Source: Coffea arabica
Taxonomy: Eukaryota; Streptophyta; Magnoliopsida; Gentianales; Rubiaceae
NCBI RefSeq assembly: GCF_036785885.1
Contig: NC_092326.1
Location: forward strand, 42,060,287 to 42,124,286
Direction of reading: 5' to 3'
Length of the DNA: 64,000 nucleotides
Shown piece after piece: positions 48,599 to 61,668 of this stretch. A model generated the notes under the pieces. It searched no databases and was not told the origin of the DNA. It saw only the letters and a list, made by a program, of their open reading frames with translations. Position numbers and translations under genes: made by a program. Numbering within the stretch: the stretch's first letter is position 1; each line of letters starts with the position of its first letter.

Positions 48599-51248
48599 GA
48601 TGCGTAGTTTTGCGGAGAAAAAAAAAAACTAGCTTACAGTGCCATTCAGACCTTTCCTTCCTGTCTTCCAATTCAGTCAGATACTACTAAATATCTGCCA
48701 ACTTGCTCTTGCATTTATTTTTTTGGATTTCTTTAAACCCCAACAGATGATGAACCACCAAATAGGAGAGAAATGTGACTTGTGCTATGAGGCACTTTTA
48801 TTATGGTAGGTTCCCTTCTAGATAGACGAGCGAGTTACTCTGCAATTACTCTTGCACCGAAAAAGCCAACGCACAATACGAGTATACAAAGACTTGGAGA
48901 GACAAGACAAAAAATGAACATTTATGGTAATTAAACGGACCACAATCTCTAATTAACGAAACAAGACGAAGGAGAAAAAAAAAAGGGAGCAAGTGGGAGC
49001 CAGAATAGACAGAGAGTCGATGGCTTCTGAACAAGTATGACCAACCAGGGCGTCTCGTGGAAAAAGTTTCACGTTAATTTGACCTTTCAATAAGTACTAG
49101 CATTTTGCCGTGACTAAGACGCGATAATTTGCCTCAATTTGACAATTTGGATGACAGTCAGGAGAAGCTGCTGTACCAGTCGCCATTAAGTTCAGACGGA
49201 AACATCAACGTTCATTAAGTTATGAGGTTTTGAGATCAAGAAACTCCTCCTCGATCTTCAGACAGGAAATGCCTTAAAAGATAGTAAAAAAGACTCGAGT
49301 TTTAGATATATCATCTGATCTTTGGTCCTCGGCAAAAGAAACATATTTTGCCAAAGTATTCTTTTGTTTATGGCCATCCAAAGCGTGCTCTCCTGTCGGC
49401 TGGATCCTGTGTAGTGTGTACTTTGTATCCTTTTCGGGATCTTCAAAGAAAAGGGCCCCGACCAAAATGTGGAAAAGTTAAAAAAGAAAACGAAAACAAA
49501 TCTCCTTGTCTTGTTTGCACGGTGAACAGAATAACAAGGCGCCGCGCCTCGCCTCACCTACTTAGTTGGAGGATTCTACTGCCCGCCTTAGTTTATGTTC
49601 TTTTAATCTTTTCTTGATTGCTTAGGTTTGAAAATTCTCTCCACTGTCAAGTTTGGAAATCGAATTTTGGGTTTATCTTCGGCTGATTTGGGTAGGAAAT
49701 AGAGAATCGTGGTTTGACAGGCTATAGAATTCATAGGATTTGAGTTTTATTAGCTTTGCTGCAACCAACCAAAAAGCAACTGCGGCCATCAGGCACACGC
49801 GTTTTCATGGGATCAGGTTAATAATAATACTAGTTTGTAAACACCGCTTGGCCCTTTATTTTGATTATATACTCCAGAAGCAATGGACAAAAACTCTCGG
49901 GTGACCCAATCTCTTGTCGTAGTATTGAAAACTATTATTCAAGAAGTAGCTGGCGGTTCTTTGTTTTTGAATGTGGAAACATGATATGATCTCGCGGTCA
50001 GCAGATGCAGGTAATAGGTTGTCTGGCTGTGACCATCGTGGGGTTTCTTACGTCAAAGATGTGAGGCTCCCTTTTTCTTCCTCCATCCAACTTTCAAGTC
50101 AAGCACAATGACCCTACACGGCTCCGGCGGTCTCCATTTGCAGCTATTGTGTGAGGGAAGTCTTTCTTGGTCATTTGTCTTCCTCTTTTTCCACGAATGC
50201 TCCAAAAATAGTACTAGTATTTGCATTTAAAAGAAAACTGGAAGTACCGAATTAAACTTGATTTTTTGTCGAAAAATTGTGTCGTTTTCGTGATTTTATT
50301 TTTTTATTATCTTTTTTCCTCACATATATTAAATCGTTACAGTAATTTTTTTACAAAAAAATTCAAGAAAATCCAATCCATCAAAAAAGGGAAACAGGAG
50401 AGAAAGACTAAGAGGGAGGATCTCTTGGTGCGATTTAGATGTCGGTTCAAGTAGCAAAAATTTTTAATGCATTTTTTAAAATATAAATTGACTTGTTTGA
50501 AAAAAAATATGTTGAATTTCTTCCTTGTAATGAAAAGAAATTTTAAATGAAAAAGTCTTTATAGGAAGTTTCCTCCAATAATCTTCTCAATATATGTAAC
50601 AAGCTACAAATTGAAGGACCGGATGATAGTAGCAGGATTATTTTACAAATACATTAGATGGAGAATTTAACTGCTGGATCAATTATTTCTCTGTTCTTTA
50701 AGTCCTGCCTTTGAATTACTTTTCGATTTTTTCTTAAGATGGGTCAATATGCCAGGTCTTCATCATACGATGTCATGAGTTGATTACCCGTTTTCAAGTG
50801 ACGATAACGCATGAAATCAGTGTCCAGATTTTCAAGAACCGCAAAAATTTCTTGCTGGTGGGGCTTATCTAAGCTCATCATCTATCTACATAATTGCTTA
50901 TTCACCAGTTGATATATTTTAAAAAGTTTCTAATATTTTGACGTGTCATTTTTTAAGATTATTGAATTATTTTATTCCTTAATAAATTTAATTCATTATT
51001 ATCTACTGATTATATGTTATTTAAATCCCTATATAGCACGTACGGGACATAAGTTCAAATGTCTAAATCCTTACCCTTTTTTTTTTTCTAAAATTTAATT
51101 TGTTTTTGATCACTTGTAATTTTCGTCCATAAATAATTGGATATAAATAAAGCTAGTTAGTGTATAAGGTAATGTGTTTTTTTTTTTTTATCAAAAAAAA
51201 AATCAGTTAAGACGTAAGAGAATAATCGTGCTAATTAAGTAACAAAAG
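48599..51248. other. Gene-free stretch
   Basis: No gene recognised. Small open frames at about 49258-49617 overlap on both strands and match nothing known to me. Contains MITE M1 copy 5 at 50258-50380. Confidence 0.5.
50258..50380. mobile_element. Small MITE family M1, copy 5 (partial)
   Basis: The interior GTCGTTTTCGTGATTTTATT and ATTAAATCGTTACAGTA match the family core; right end AAATCCAATCCA. Left terminal repeat weak. Confidence 0.6.
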
Positions 51249-51675
51249 ATCGTGGGGTAGTTACTCTGGGTTTAAGGTTCTCAGCCGCACCTCCTGTCAC
51301 CAATTGGCTGGATGGTGTTGGTTTGTGGGTCCTTCTTAGACTAACTTTAGGGTCCGATTTGGCAATGACTCCTGAGTGTTTCTAACCTAATTGTGTGTGT
51401 TACTTCTTCTGTCTATGGAAAAAAGAACCATGTAATTGGAGAGGGTGTGCTCGGGGGGCGGGGGGATGGGTGACTCCGTCCCACATCGAAAGATCGTGGG
51501 GCAGTTACTCTGGGTTTAAGATTCTCAGCCGCATCTCCTGTCATCAATTAGTTGAATGGTGTTGGTTTGTGGATCCCCTTATACTGACTTTAGGGTCCGA
51601 TTTGACGATGATTCCTAAGTGTTTCTAATCTAATTGTATATGTTACTTCTTCTGCCTGTGAAAAAAAAAAAAAAA
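51249..51675 (+). repeat. Tandem pair of a SINE-like unit
   Basis: Two copies, about 51249-51428 and 51490-51675, alike over about 180 bp (GATCGTGGGG, AGTTACTCTGGGTTTAAG, TTAGGGTCCGATTTG, TTACTTCTTCTG in the same order). Each ends in a run of A, short in the first and 17 bases long in the second. GTGGGGYAGTTACTCTGG and GGGTTTAAGRTTCTC look like decayed A- and B-boxes. Confidence 0.6.
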
Positions 51676-52644
51676 AAGAAGTAACAAAAGAAGTACTACT
51701 TTTAATGGGAGACCTTGACTGTCGGTATGAAATGCGTGCTGTCATTAGCATGAATGGAGAAGATTGAACCACGATTTCTTGAAGCTTTAAACTTTATTTT
51801 AACTTTAAAAATGTAGGGCCATCTGATCAAAGCAGCTGTGGAAAAGAAAATTAAGCAAGATGGAGAAGACAAAAGGAGGGTTGACTGAGACTCATTTCCC
51901 TTGACCATACACCAACTCCAACGTGGCTTACTTGCATGGCATAGAAAATTTGGCATAAAGATTAGGTTTTGATTGGACCACGGAGATCAAGGTTCAAGAG
52001 TTTGGAAGGAAAAGCTGCAGGCACACGATTCTAACAAGAGGTTCATTAGGTTATTTGCCCCTTAGGGAAATGTTTTTCTCATTTCACATGGCAATAAGAA
52101 AGTACCAAAAATCGATAAGAATACTATGGTCAGGCAAATTACCTTTTAGATATCAGTTCTTCTTTCACTAGAGATTTATCAGTTTCAAAATGTAGTAGAA
52201 CTAACGTGATAAATTTATATACTATTCCATGCATTGACTCAAGAACTACAGAGACTTTACTAAAACTCGTAACGTATCAATTCTACCCTTTTTTTTGCGT
52301 ACTTTACATTATTATGGTATTTTGCAATTGTATCATGAGGCGAAGTACCTAAGCATTGCTATCTTTAACGACATGAGACTGTAATAGTGCACCTGTTTAG
52401 TTTGGTAGTTCACTCTTCTATTCATATACATACGTGTTTAATTAGGCTTCTCCTTCTCTTCTTCCATACTGTAGAAATAGTGTAGATTGTTGCTGTCGCT
52501 GAGAAAAAAAAAATGTTGACATGATGATGGAGATTGGGGGGAAAGTCCAAGGTATGCTGAGTCATTACGGACGCTAAATTTTGGATTTTGCATTTTGGCA
52601 TAAATTCGGGGCTCCGGGTTGCTCATGCTTTGGAATCATGCTAT
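51676..52644. other. Intergenic, no gene seen
   Basis: Non-coding AT-rich DNA. No recognisable feature. Confidence 0.55.
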
Positions 52645-53223
52645 GTTTTTAGAACTGGACTGGGTATCGACTCTGTTAAACTCAGGGGTCAATGGGTTCA
52701 ACCGTATTCGATAGAGATTGAACCGGATGACGTCATAAATAAAATTTATTTAAAAATTAAAATATTATATGTAAAATATCTAATAACATGTTTATATTAA
52801 TAAAGGTATATTCATATATATTTGATGTTTTAAATATATTTAACAAGAACATACAAAGAAATTAGAACAATCAAGTAACAATTTATATTATTTAATAAGC
52901 ATTAACACGTTTAGAATTAAAATTATGGACTTAATTGAAAAATAATACCAAACTTTAAGAAAATATTGATAAAGTATGAAATATTTGAGGTATATTAATA
53001 ATTTTTAACAATTTAGGGGTCAAAACATAATATTGAAAAAGTTTGAGTTTTTTTTTTTTTTTTTTTAAAACTGTTTGAATCGGAAAATCCGGTTTTTCCC
53101 GATCAAACCCAGTTTTTGATCGGATTTGACCGAATTTTTACTTACCCAATTTTGAAGCACGACTCGGACCGAACACTTGGCCGGTTCCCGATTCGACTGG
53201 CCAGTCTGTCCGAGTCTGAAAAC
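52645..53223. repeat. Non-autonomous TIR element (MITE-like)
   Basis: Ends GTTTTTAGAACTGGACTGGG and, on the other strand, GTTTTCAGACTCGGACAGAC; GGTTCAA, CCGGTT and GATCGGA motifs flank an AT-rich centre. About 579 bp. The design resembles 1494-2139. No clear target duplication. Confidence 0.5.
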
Positions 53224-56200
53224 ACAGGAATCATGCCGAAGCTCTACGGCGCATGGCTGGTCTCTGTCGAAGTGCCCGTCATGACCAAACCTTTCTAAAT
53301 TCTCCAATTTAGAGCCAGTTTTCTTGCAACTTTATAAAATTTCTTCGCTGTTCATTTTTGAACGCTTAAGGTTTTGCTTGCTTCTGTTTCTTTTTTTCGT
53401 TTTCTTTTTCGAGCAAACTAACCTCCTTTTATTGACCTACAAAAGAAACATATTCCTACTACATTAGAAACTCTAGTGTAAAAGCAACACCATACAACAA
53501 ATAAAATATTTGCTTGCTCGTGGAAATGGTGGGATGTTTATTAGTAAAATTGATTAGTGAGCATGCTTGTGTAGTTATGACATGAAATTGGTGATAGGCA
53601 CGAAAATTATAACTTTTAATTCACAAGCAATAGCATGAAATTTATTTACGTGTCACAATTGATTTTGTAACTTATAAATGAGGGTCACCGTCTACATAAT
53701 GTGAAGAACCTGCATCTCAAAAATAGTAAGTATTTGTCACTGAACAATCATAATTTTTTTTTTTTTGTGAGTTACACCCATCGAACAAATTAAATCGCGA
53801 AAACTTAAATATCTTGTCGTGGATGAAGAAGGCATGTCTTCATCTTTGCTATCTTCCCGGTGTCATTAAGGATTTTGAGACCCATACAATTCTTTTCTAG
53901 AAACCATCATAATTTGTCTTTATCCATGCTTTTCCTAGAAATTTCCTGTAGCTTTATGCAGAGAGTCTTTTCAGGGAAATTAGAGGGGGCGTTTTCCTCC
54001 TAAAAAGGCCGCCCTCAACTTTTGCATTTTTGTCAAAGAACGTTGGCTTACGTTCCAAATTAATCTTTCAAAGTTCAAAATGGTTTCTCCAATTTTCCAA
54101 AACCTCCCGAGACCGACAAAACGAATCGCATTCAAACCCATGCTCGCTCTATTCCTTTTCAACCTGTTTCGTTTGGCTAAAGTTTGGCGTCAAATTTCTT
54201 TTCCACCTGTATCCTTTATTGTCTCTTAATTTATTTATGAATCGAATACCACTTCCACGCTGCCAGTTGTTCTTTCTTCAATTGGACAGCAGCACCAAGC
54301 TTCTTCCTCCAAAAAAGGACGAGAAGAATAGAAGAATGTCAATTCTTTTGACATTGGAACTGCGAAATGACACTCTCAACACAACAGGCATATATGCCTT
54401 GGATTCTCTTGACAAGGTATTTAGCACGTATGACTGCTCTTTAATTAACATAATCAGGAGTTTGGTCAATCGCACCGGAAGATACAAGCTACTTTTGAAA
54501 TTACCAAAAAATTTGTGTGTACCAAAATGTTTAATCTTTCGGGATTAAATGAAGCAACATATAATTTGTATGGACCATTCGATCTATTTTTTTGGTTATT
54601 GAGAAGTAAGGAGGTTTCTAGAAAATATTTGTCATCTTATTTTTCTTTTCTCAAGATTTTCTGTTTGTTGTTGGATTACATATATATCTACACTAGAGTT
54701 GCGATTTAAATTCGTAATTTTTTATTTTTATGAATGTTAATCAATACAAGTTACTCTTATCCTATGAGACAATTATCCAACATTTAGAACCTTTGAAATA
54801 TTATTCTTAAATAATTGTAGAGCTTTTGATCTCTAAAGCACTTTTAACACAAGCCCAAAATTGATGCTTTTATAGCAACTTTTAGGTGTCAAAAAAATAA
54901 AAAATGAATTCTAAGTATTTTCTTATAAAATTTGAACTAAATGAAGAGATAAATATATTTTAGAAATTTAAATTACATATTATGAAATCACTTTCCATTC
55001 ATTTTTCACGTTATATAAAATCACACGGGGTTGATCATTTTTCACTTTAACCAATCATTTTTCACTTTATATAAAATCATTAGGGGACAGGACATAAATT
55101 AAACTGTGAAACCAAAGGGGGTTGAAAGCAATTCACCCATAATTGTACGTACATTTATCGTCATCATGTTTTGGTACGAATTCAAGACATATTAGTTATT
55201 TTGTGATACATATGATACCAATAAAATCATGCAGGTAGTAGGATACGAATATGAATCTGATAGAGTACTGTAAACAGCAATTTAATCTGTTACTGATTTG
55301 ATCCTAAGTTGATCGGCTTCATTGCATTGTCTAAGTGTTCAAGGGAAGTAAATTCCCTTTCATGACATCGACATCCATCAGTATCATGCAAGCGTGCACC
55401 GTCTCTGAGATGGACAGCAATCCCTAGTGTCAAAAAAAACCACAAATTTTCCATACCTAACCTTCAGGTTAAAAATTGAAAATGAAATGAGAGAAAACTG
55501 CACGCATGCATGCATGCAATTGGTCTGAACCTGATTGAGAGATCAGAAAACTTTTCCTTCGTGCCTGGTAACCTTTTTCCACATTTTCAAGTTTCCCCGA
55601 GACATCAAATTCTGAAATCTGTAATGTTGAAAACCGCAACAAGCATGGCGATTTGTTGAAAACCGACGGGGTCTTAATCAACGGAAAACGGTGGACTTGT
55701 TGTATCATCAATGACGCCCGCAAGCACCCCACTACTACGCCAGGGGCAGGGAACGAAAACCATATATTAATTCCGCACAGGTTGCCAACTGCAGGCTGCA
55801 GTATGCGTGCCTAAGATACCTTTCACACTCGATCGACTCTGCATTTCTGCCATCTTCAGACTTCAGAGGGGATTGAATTGATACTTATCAAACTCCTGCG
55901 GGCGACGTACGGTTGATAACTTTTGAATTTCATCTGATTCTCTATACACCTTTTTCAAACGCATACTATTCATTTCTTGAGGAAGACCAACTTAACAAAA
56001 TTTTTTTTTTTTTTGTCAAAAAGACCAACTTAGCAATTGCTATACTAGCTTTTCTTTACTTTTTTTTTTTTTTTTTTTGGCGTTTCAATCCGTTTCATGG
56101 CATACTTTTCTCTTGGTCAAGGAGACGTAGTCCACAAATCTTCTCAAACAAAATATTCTGAAATCAACCTACAAGCAGCACTCCATCTCACATTGCAATC

Positions 56201-56388
56201 ACTTTTTTCACCATCCATATGAAGTGTTTTTAGCTGCAAACTTTGACTGGTCGGTTTTGCCGTTGGTATTTATTGAAACAATAGGCATGCTAGATGGCAT
56301 ACGAGATGCCACTAGGTTTAGGCCCCGTGACCCAGGGCATGGTCTTATACACTGAACTTGGCCTCCGGCCCATTACATCAGCTACATG
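53224..56388. other. Gene-free stretch
   Basis: No gene recognised. Open frames around 54030-54548 are low in complexity support and match nothing known to me. Poly-T runs near 53750-53766, 55999-56015 and 56060-56078. Confidence 0.5.
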
Positions 56389-56749
56389 CAGGGACGGAAT
56401 TAACTTTTTCTTTTTCTTTTTTTTTTGGTTTTTTTGTGGTGTCTTGGGGGGCCGGGGAGGGGGGGGGTGTTTGGGGGGAGCGAGCGCGTGGAGTTGCATG
56501 GGCAGCAGCCTCTGAAACTTTTAAAAAATATATATAGGGTCTGTCTAACGGGTGTTTATAGAACATTTATTAAGATATATTTTAGGTGTTATATTTTTGA
56601 AAATATAAGATTAATTAGAGAAAATAAATAAATATGAAGGAGGGTAGTTAAGATTAATTAGGAAAAGTAAATAAATATGAAGAAGGGTAGGTAACATTAA
56701 ATATGGAAAGTATATAACTACAAAGAAGAGTAATAATTAGTAGTATATG

Positions 56750-56789
<40 letters not shown>

Positions 56790-57918
56790 AGGTTAGGTGC
56801 ACGTTAAGATTAGAAAACCCTTAAGCAGGCTTTTGAAAGTTTTCTAAACTTATATATGAAGTCTTAAGTTCTAAATCAAAATTTATCACTTTACCCCTCC
56901 CTTTCAACATGTTTATCATTATCATATTTAGATATCAATTAGAAAATCTACTTAAATGTCACTATCTAAACCAACTCTCAGTTTTTTCTCATATTAGCAT
57001 AAGATATAAATTTATTATAAAACTAATCTTAGTATATAATTAGTATTTGATTTTGGTGTATTCTACTTTTAAATGCAAACTAAAGAATCGCCTTTAATTT
57101 TTCTTTGTAAAATATCCTATATATAGCAATTCAAGTCTTAGTTTCCTTATATTAGCATACATATCAGTTTCACTTTAATATTTTTATAGCATTAGTAGCT
57201 AGTATAACTTTTAAATAATAAATAAATAAATACTATATTCTTTATGGGTTTTTCTAGCCGGTGTACCATGCGTATTAGTTAATAAGTTATATTATACTTA
57301 GCTTAGCTTACCATATGAATAAACACAATCATAATTATTTTAACCCTTGCATTTCGACACTCACAAATTAATTACGCCTTTTAAAAGAATTCTCATCTGA
57401 GGCCCCTCTTAACTAGTCTCTCATTCGACACTTGCTATCCAAATCATTCCTTTATTAGATATGATTATTATAACTTTAAAATAATAACTTAAGAAACTAT
57501 ATCGGTAAGCAAAATAAAATGAAAAAGAAAGACAAGACTAAGAGAAGAAATCAAACTCAAGCACAAGAAGATTTAACCACAGGGATCAATTATTAATGGT
57601 AAATTTACTTAAGCTAAAAAAAGAAAAAAATAGGAGTATTAATTAAAATAAATATAAAAAATTTCAACTTTTGTTTCTGTTTGATCAAGCATCGATCTTT
57701 GCTAACAAGCATTGATTCTTTTACTAAGCTCCAATTTTTAAAGGCAGTTTTATATTACTTTATAATTTCTTTCGTTATATCATAAATTCTAGTTATTAGA
57801 GATTTAAAGAATTATTCTTATTCTAAGTTTATAACTCAAAAATTTACGATGAGTATTAACTTATAATATGTTTGTGTAATGGTTGCCCCCCTAAAGCAAA
57901 ATTCTGGTTCCGTAATTG
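56389..57918. mobile_element. hAT element relic (no transposase visible)
   Basis: 1530 bp with left end CAGGGACGGAATTAAC and right end, on the other strand, CAATTACGGAACCAGAA. The left subterminal region is G-rich (GGGGGGCCGG and similar), and the right has CCCCCCTAAAG, as in the hAT relics at 36395 and 60217. Flanking 8-mers GCTACATG and GCTGTCTG agree at five positions. The interior is AT-rich without readable transposase; (AT)n at about 56753-56786. Older than the other two, judged by its ends. Confidence 0.6.
56753..56786. repeat. (AT)n microsatellite
   Basis: Perfect TA repeat inside the hAT relic. Confidence 0.9.
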
Positions 57919-59373
57919 GCTGTCTGCTAAGTAGCCAGGTACTATTGCACCAGCAGCCTGACCGGGTGTAGCAGCCGCTCTAAGGTTAAATTACGTATGC
58001 TAGCGGCAGGTCTTTAGAACTGAATGCTAAACCCAAATTTCGCTCTATTAAGCTCGTTCTGGTTCATTGGATGATCGAATAAGCCAAAAGCTCAAAATCA
58101 TAATTTTGTGCTCTTTTGTTCTTTTCCGAATTTCCTATCCTGTATCATATTTAATGAAAAAAGAGGACATTTTTGTGTTATATTGCTAACAATGAAACTT
58201 CTAAAAAGTTGCCAAAAACATGAGAAGATTGTTTGATCGGTAATAATCAAGATTGTTGGGCGCTACCAACCGGACTGGGGCTCTTAAAAGGTGTTAGGTC
58301 ACCCCTTTATCTAGTCAGATCAGTAGGCCAAAAGGGTTTATTGTAGATTGGGTGCACACGCCATCTCGCAAGCTTGCAAACCAGACCGAGATCCTCCTCT
58401 GTAATCATAGTAGTTAATGGTACTTGGCTGTTTCACTTTCTGCGGTCGAATTATTAAAGGCGCCCGGGGAAAGAGTATTATAGAACGGAAGGCGTTGTTT
58501 TTCATGCAATTTATATATGTTTTCATCCTGAATATTCTTTACTGAAATTCAATCTCTCCATTTGAAGTATTTCTCCTTTCATTAACGTTGTGTTCTGCTG
58601 ATGTTAGTTCTGTTCAATTGGTCCTTGATGCATGGCCTGTCAATTGTACATTGAACAACTTCTACTATGTTTGCTCGTCTTATGTTCATGTCGAGCACTT
58701 CAGTGGAAACGTGGGTAAAAACAAATGAAGAAATTGCAGAGGCTGAGGACGTACGATGAAGAAGAGGAATAAGCTTGAAGCCAACTGCTTCTGATCCCAA
58801 AAGAGGCTCATAATTTGCTTAGTTTTGGTACCTGAGAGTTGGTAGTGCAGGCTGGCTAGCTGAGCTTTTGCACTAACATATATTGGCATTCTGTGTTTGC
58901 TGCATTGGCTTTTCGACACATTTTTCTGTCTTGGGTTAGTTTAACATCGAACAAACAAGATTGTGTACTTCTTTTGGTGCAAATAAAATTGAATACGAAT
59001 GTTGGATTATATGAAGATAGATATATATTTCTCTTCCCGCAAAGGTAATCATTTCATGAGTGATAGTTAACATTACTAGTGTGACTATTTGTTTCTAACT
59101 GAGCATTGAGGAATGCGAGGTTGAACATCAGAAGGTTAGGAAGATGAAATCAGCGTACCAAACTAATTTATTAAGATTAGGAGAAGTACAAAAAGGTGAT
59201 ACAATTTTCCATTAAAAAAGGCGCATAATTTAGACATAAAATGAATAAGATTCTGTTAATTGGTATCTAGGTCGAATTGGTATGTTATTGGTTTTAGTAT
59301 CCATATTAAAAATTAAAATGGAATGCAAAACAGGTCATGTGTGAATCTCTTTCCTTTCATACACCCTACACTG

Positions 59374-59431
<58 letters not shown>

Positions 59432-59662
59432 ATATATGCAAATAATGTAATATCAATTATTTTTTAAACGTCGACACAGATATGCAAAAAATACAATATC
59501 AATGACTTCTCGTCCTAGATACGTATATAATGGAATTAATAAAACGGCTTCCAGTCTTCTACTATTGGTAATGCTATCAAATCAATATCGATTCTTATAA
59601 GCTAAAAGTTCTAATCGATAATTAGGGCAAAGAAAAATTTTAGTTTAATTAAACCTTTTTTA
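57919..59662. other. Intergenic, no gene seen
   Basis: Non-coding. Contains a long (AT)n microsatellite at about 59379-59423 extending into ATGT-type units to 59437. Confidence 0.55.
59379..59437. repeat. Long (AT)n microsatellite
   Basis: About 22 TA units, then mixed TATG units; likely length-variable between individuals. Confidence 0.9.
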
Positions 59663-60132
59663 GGGCAAATTACACTTTACCCCCTGTAGTTTAGTTTTTT
59701 TCAACATAATCTCTCTATGGTTTCAAAAGTTACACATAACCCCCTCATGATTTAAATTAAGCTGTCAAAGTGGCGGGAATGATAATTCGTAACGGAGTCA
59801 CCTAAAATGTCAAAAATACCCTTATGTAAAGTTGAAAATTATTTATTAACCAAGGAGGGTTATGTGTATATTTTGAAAATTATAAGAGAATTATATGGTA
59901 AAGCATTAAACCATAATGTGGATATATAGTAAAATATAAAATCATATGGGTTTAGTGTGTCATGTATTTATAAGGGCAATTTCGATATTTTTAAAGGTTC
60001 CGTTACGAATGATCATTTCCATTATTTTGACACTTTAATCAAAATCATGAGGGGATTATGTATACCTTTTAAAACCATGAAGGGTTATGTAAAAAATCGC
60101 TAAACTATAGGGGGGCAAAGTGTAATTTGCCC
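59663..60132. mobile_element. MITE with long inverted ends, family M2
   Basis: Left GGGCAAATTACACTTTACCC, right on the other strand GGGCAAATTACACTTTGCCC; similarity continues through TAGTTTAG and TACATAACCCC. The interior repeats phrases such as CCGTTACGAAT and its complement. Length 470 bp, non-coding. A second, diverged copy begins at about 63778 and runs off the window. Confidence 0.78.
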
Positions 60133-60307
60133 CTTCCTTTATCTGCCCTCTTGTACAACCAATGCACATGATGTCCAACAATATTTTTTTAGCACGGCCT
60201 CTGTTGATGCGCGACCAGCCACGGATTTAAGGGGGGGCTGGTGGGGGCTTAAGCCCCCCCCCAAGCCGCCGGAAAACCCCCTATATATAGGGGATTCCGG
60301 CGGCCAG

Positions 60308-60826
60308 CCCATTGCAGGACCGCAGACTCCAAATTCTGCTCCCTCTTCAGCTTGTCTTTTAAAAACCAATCACAAACTCTCCCCGCATTCAGCTCCTCAA
60401 TCGCACACCCTTCCTGCTCTGCTATCACTTTTAGCAGATTCAGTGACGATACCTGCACCATTTCATTTGTAAACTAAATAAATTACTGCTAAAACTTAAA
60501 ACACTCAGAGCTCAGATTAAATGAATCGCATGGACACCCCTTTTTTTTTTTTTTTTTGCTTTTTAACTTTTGCGTAATTGTACCAAGAGAAGAAGCATTC
60601 CGTTAACCGACATAGAAAACGCTCATGAGGGCTGAGGCCGGATACTTCCACTAAACCCGCTTCTTCTAGAGACAAGAAGCTACGCCTTGCAGTCTTTTTC
60701 TCTCCGCCACTGCTACTAGGACTGCATGCTTTTACTGATAGTTCTCTTCTTGAATAAGCAGTGGTGTAAGCGTAATTCGCTTGCCCTTTTTTGATGCAAG
60801 CTTTTGGAAGCTTGAAATGATTGGAA
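60308..60826 (-). pseudogene. Reverse-oriented host-like exon pieces in hAT
   Basis: Minus-strand pieces inside the hAT relic. One (about 60826-60600) reads CISNHFKLPKACIKKGQANY, later SFLSLEEAGLVEVSGLSPHE then RFLCR before a GT. A second, after an acceptor TGCAG at about 60455, reads VSSLNLLKVIAEQEGCAIEE then LNAGRVCDWFLKDKLKREQ and stops resembling protein where the hAT end begins. Composition and splice-type flanks look like ordinary host exons rather than transposase. I do not recognise the parent gene. Between them is a poly-T run and non-coding sequence. Confidence 0.45.
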
Positions 60827-60830
60827 ATAC

Positions 60831-61143
60831 ATGATGGTCTTTTACAAACTTCCATTGGTTTATCGTCTGATCCAGTTGGCATTAGTTTTACCAGTTGCGA
60901 CTGCTTCTGTTAAAAGAGTATTTTCTGCAATGAATATTGTCAAGACTGATTTGCGCAACAAAATGGGAGACGAGTGGATGAATGACTGTCTGGTTGTATA
61001 CATCGAGAAGGATATTTTTGCAACAATTGAAAATGAGCAAATATTGCAGCGTTTTCAACGGATGAAGACTCGCAGAATGCAATTGCCTCCTCTTCGTTAT
61101 TCGAGTGCAACAACTACCAATACTTCAAGTGTTAATCAATAAC
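60831..61143 (+). pseudogene. hAT transposase C-terminal fragment
   Basis: 103 aa ending at a TAA: FYKLPLVYRLIQLALVLPVA, then SVKRVFSAMNIVKTDLRNKM, DEWMNDCLVVYIEKDIF. This is the hAT family dimerisation domain of plant TTF/zf-MYM1-like transposases. The catalytic core is missing, so the element cannot move itself. More intact in this domain than the relic at 36395-37502. Confidence 0.85.
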
Positions 61144-61296
61144 AAATTTTTGGGTATGTATAATTATATGTTTTTATTATTTTTATAATTATTTATTCTA
61201 AATTTTACTTATTAAATATATTTATTTCGTCACAAAAAAAATTTTTTAATACACTTCAGCCCCCCCAAAAATAAATTTCTGGCTCCGTGTCCCTGT

Positions 61297-61668
61297 GCGC
61301 GACCCCAGGCTTATAATATCAAACTTCATTCACCTCACGTGAATGCTTCTCTGCTCATGACTGTTGTTATAGGATGTTTCTTTCTAGGTTAAATCAAAAT
61401 TATTCCAGTGAAAATACAGTTAAAGTTTCCCATGTTGGAAAGCAAAAGCAGAAGCACTCAATTACATGAAGTGGGAACAAAGTCTTAGTATTGGGAAAAA
61501 GAAAAAGGTAAAGCATAAAGTATAAAAAGAAATTCTCAGAGAGATTCCTCCCAAGTAAATGGTTAACTTTACTCATTACTCCCCTAAGCAATGTTGTACT
61601 ATACAGAACTTGCTAGAGAGTTGAGGTCATCGCCCTGAAATTTTTGCATCGCCTAATTCATATCCAAG
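61297..61668. other. Upstream region of GUB_WAK gene
   Basis: Short non-coding stretch after the hAT relic. It should contain the promoter of the gene at 61669; no clear TATA box was picked out. Confidence 0.4.

Larger units (their letters stand above)
60217..61296 (+). mobile_element. hAT element relic with host-like insert
   Basis: 1080 bp flanked by the identical 8-bp GCGCGACC (60209-60216, 61297-61304). Right end, on the other strand, ACAGGGACACGGAGCCAG; the left end AGCCACGGATTTAAGG seems to have lost a few terminal bases. Next to the left end is a strong hairpin, GCCGCCGGAA... with its complement, at 60265-60304. The C-terminal hAT dimerisation domain is at 60831-61142 on the plus strand. 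The middle, about 60308-60830, instead carries minus-strand, host-like coding pieces. Confidence 0.85.

Noticed and set aside
54030-54548. Plus-strand open frame of 172 codons as a gene
   Set aside because: No recognisable domain, no promoter or splice context, and overlapping frames on the other strand.
59663-60132. Target-site duplication for MITE M2
   Set aside because: Flanks CCTTTTTTA and CCTTCCTTT are T-rich and similar only by composition.
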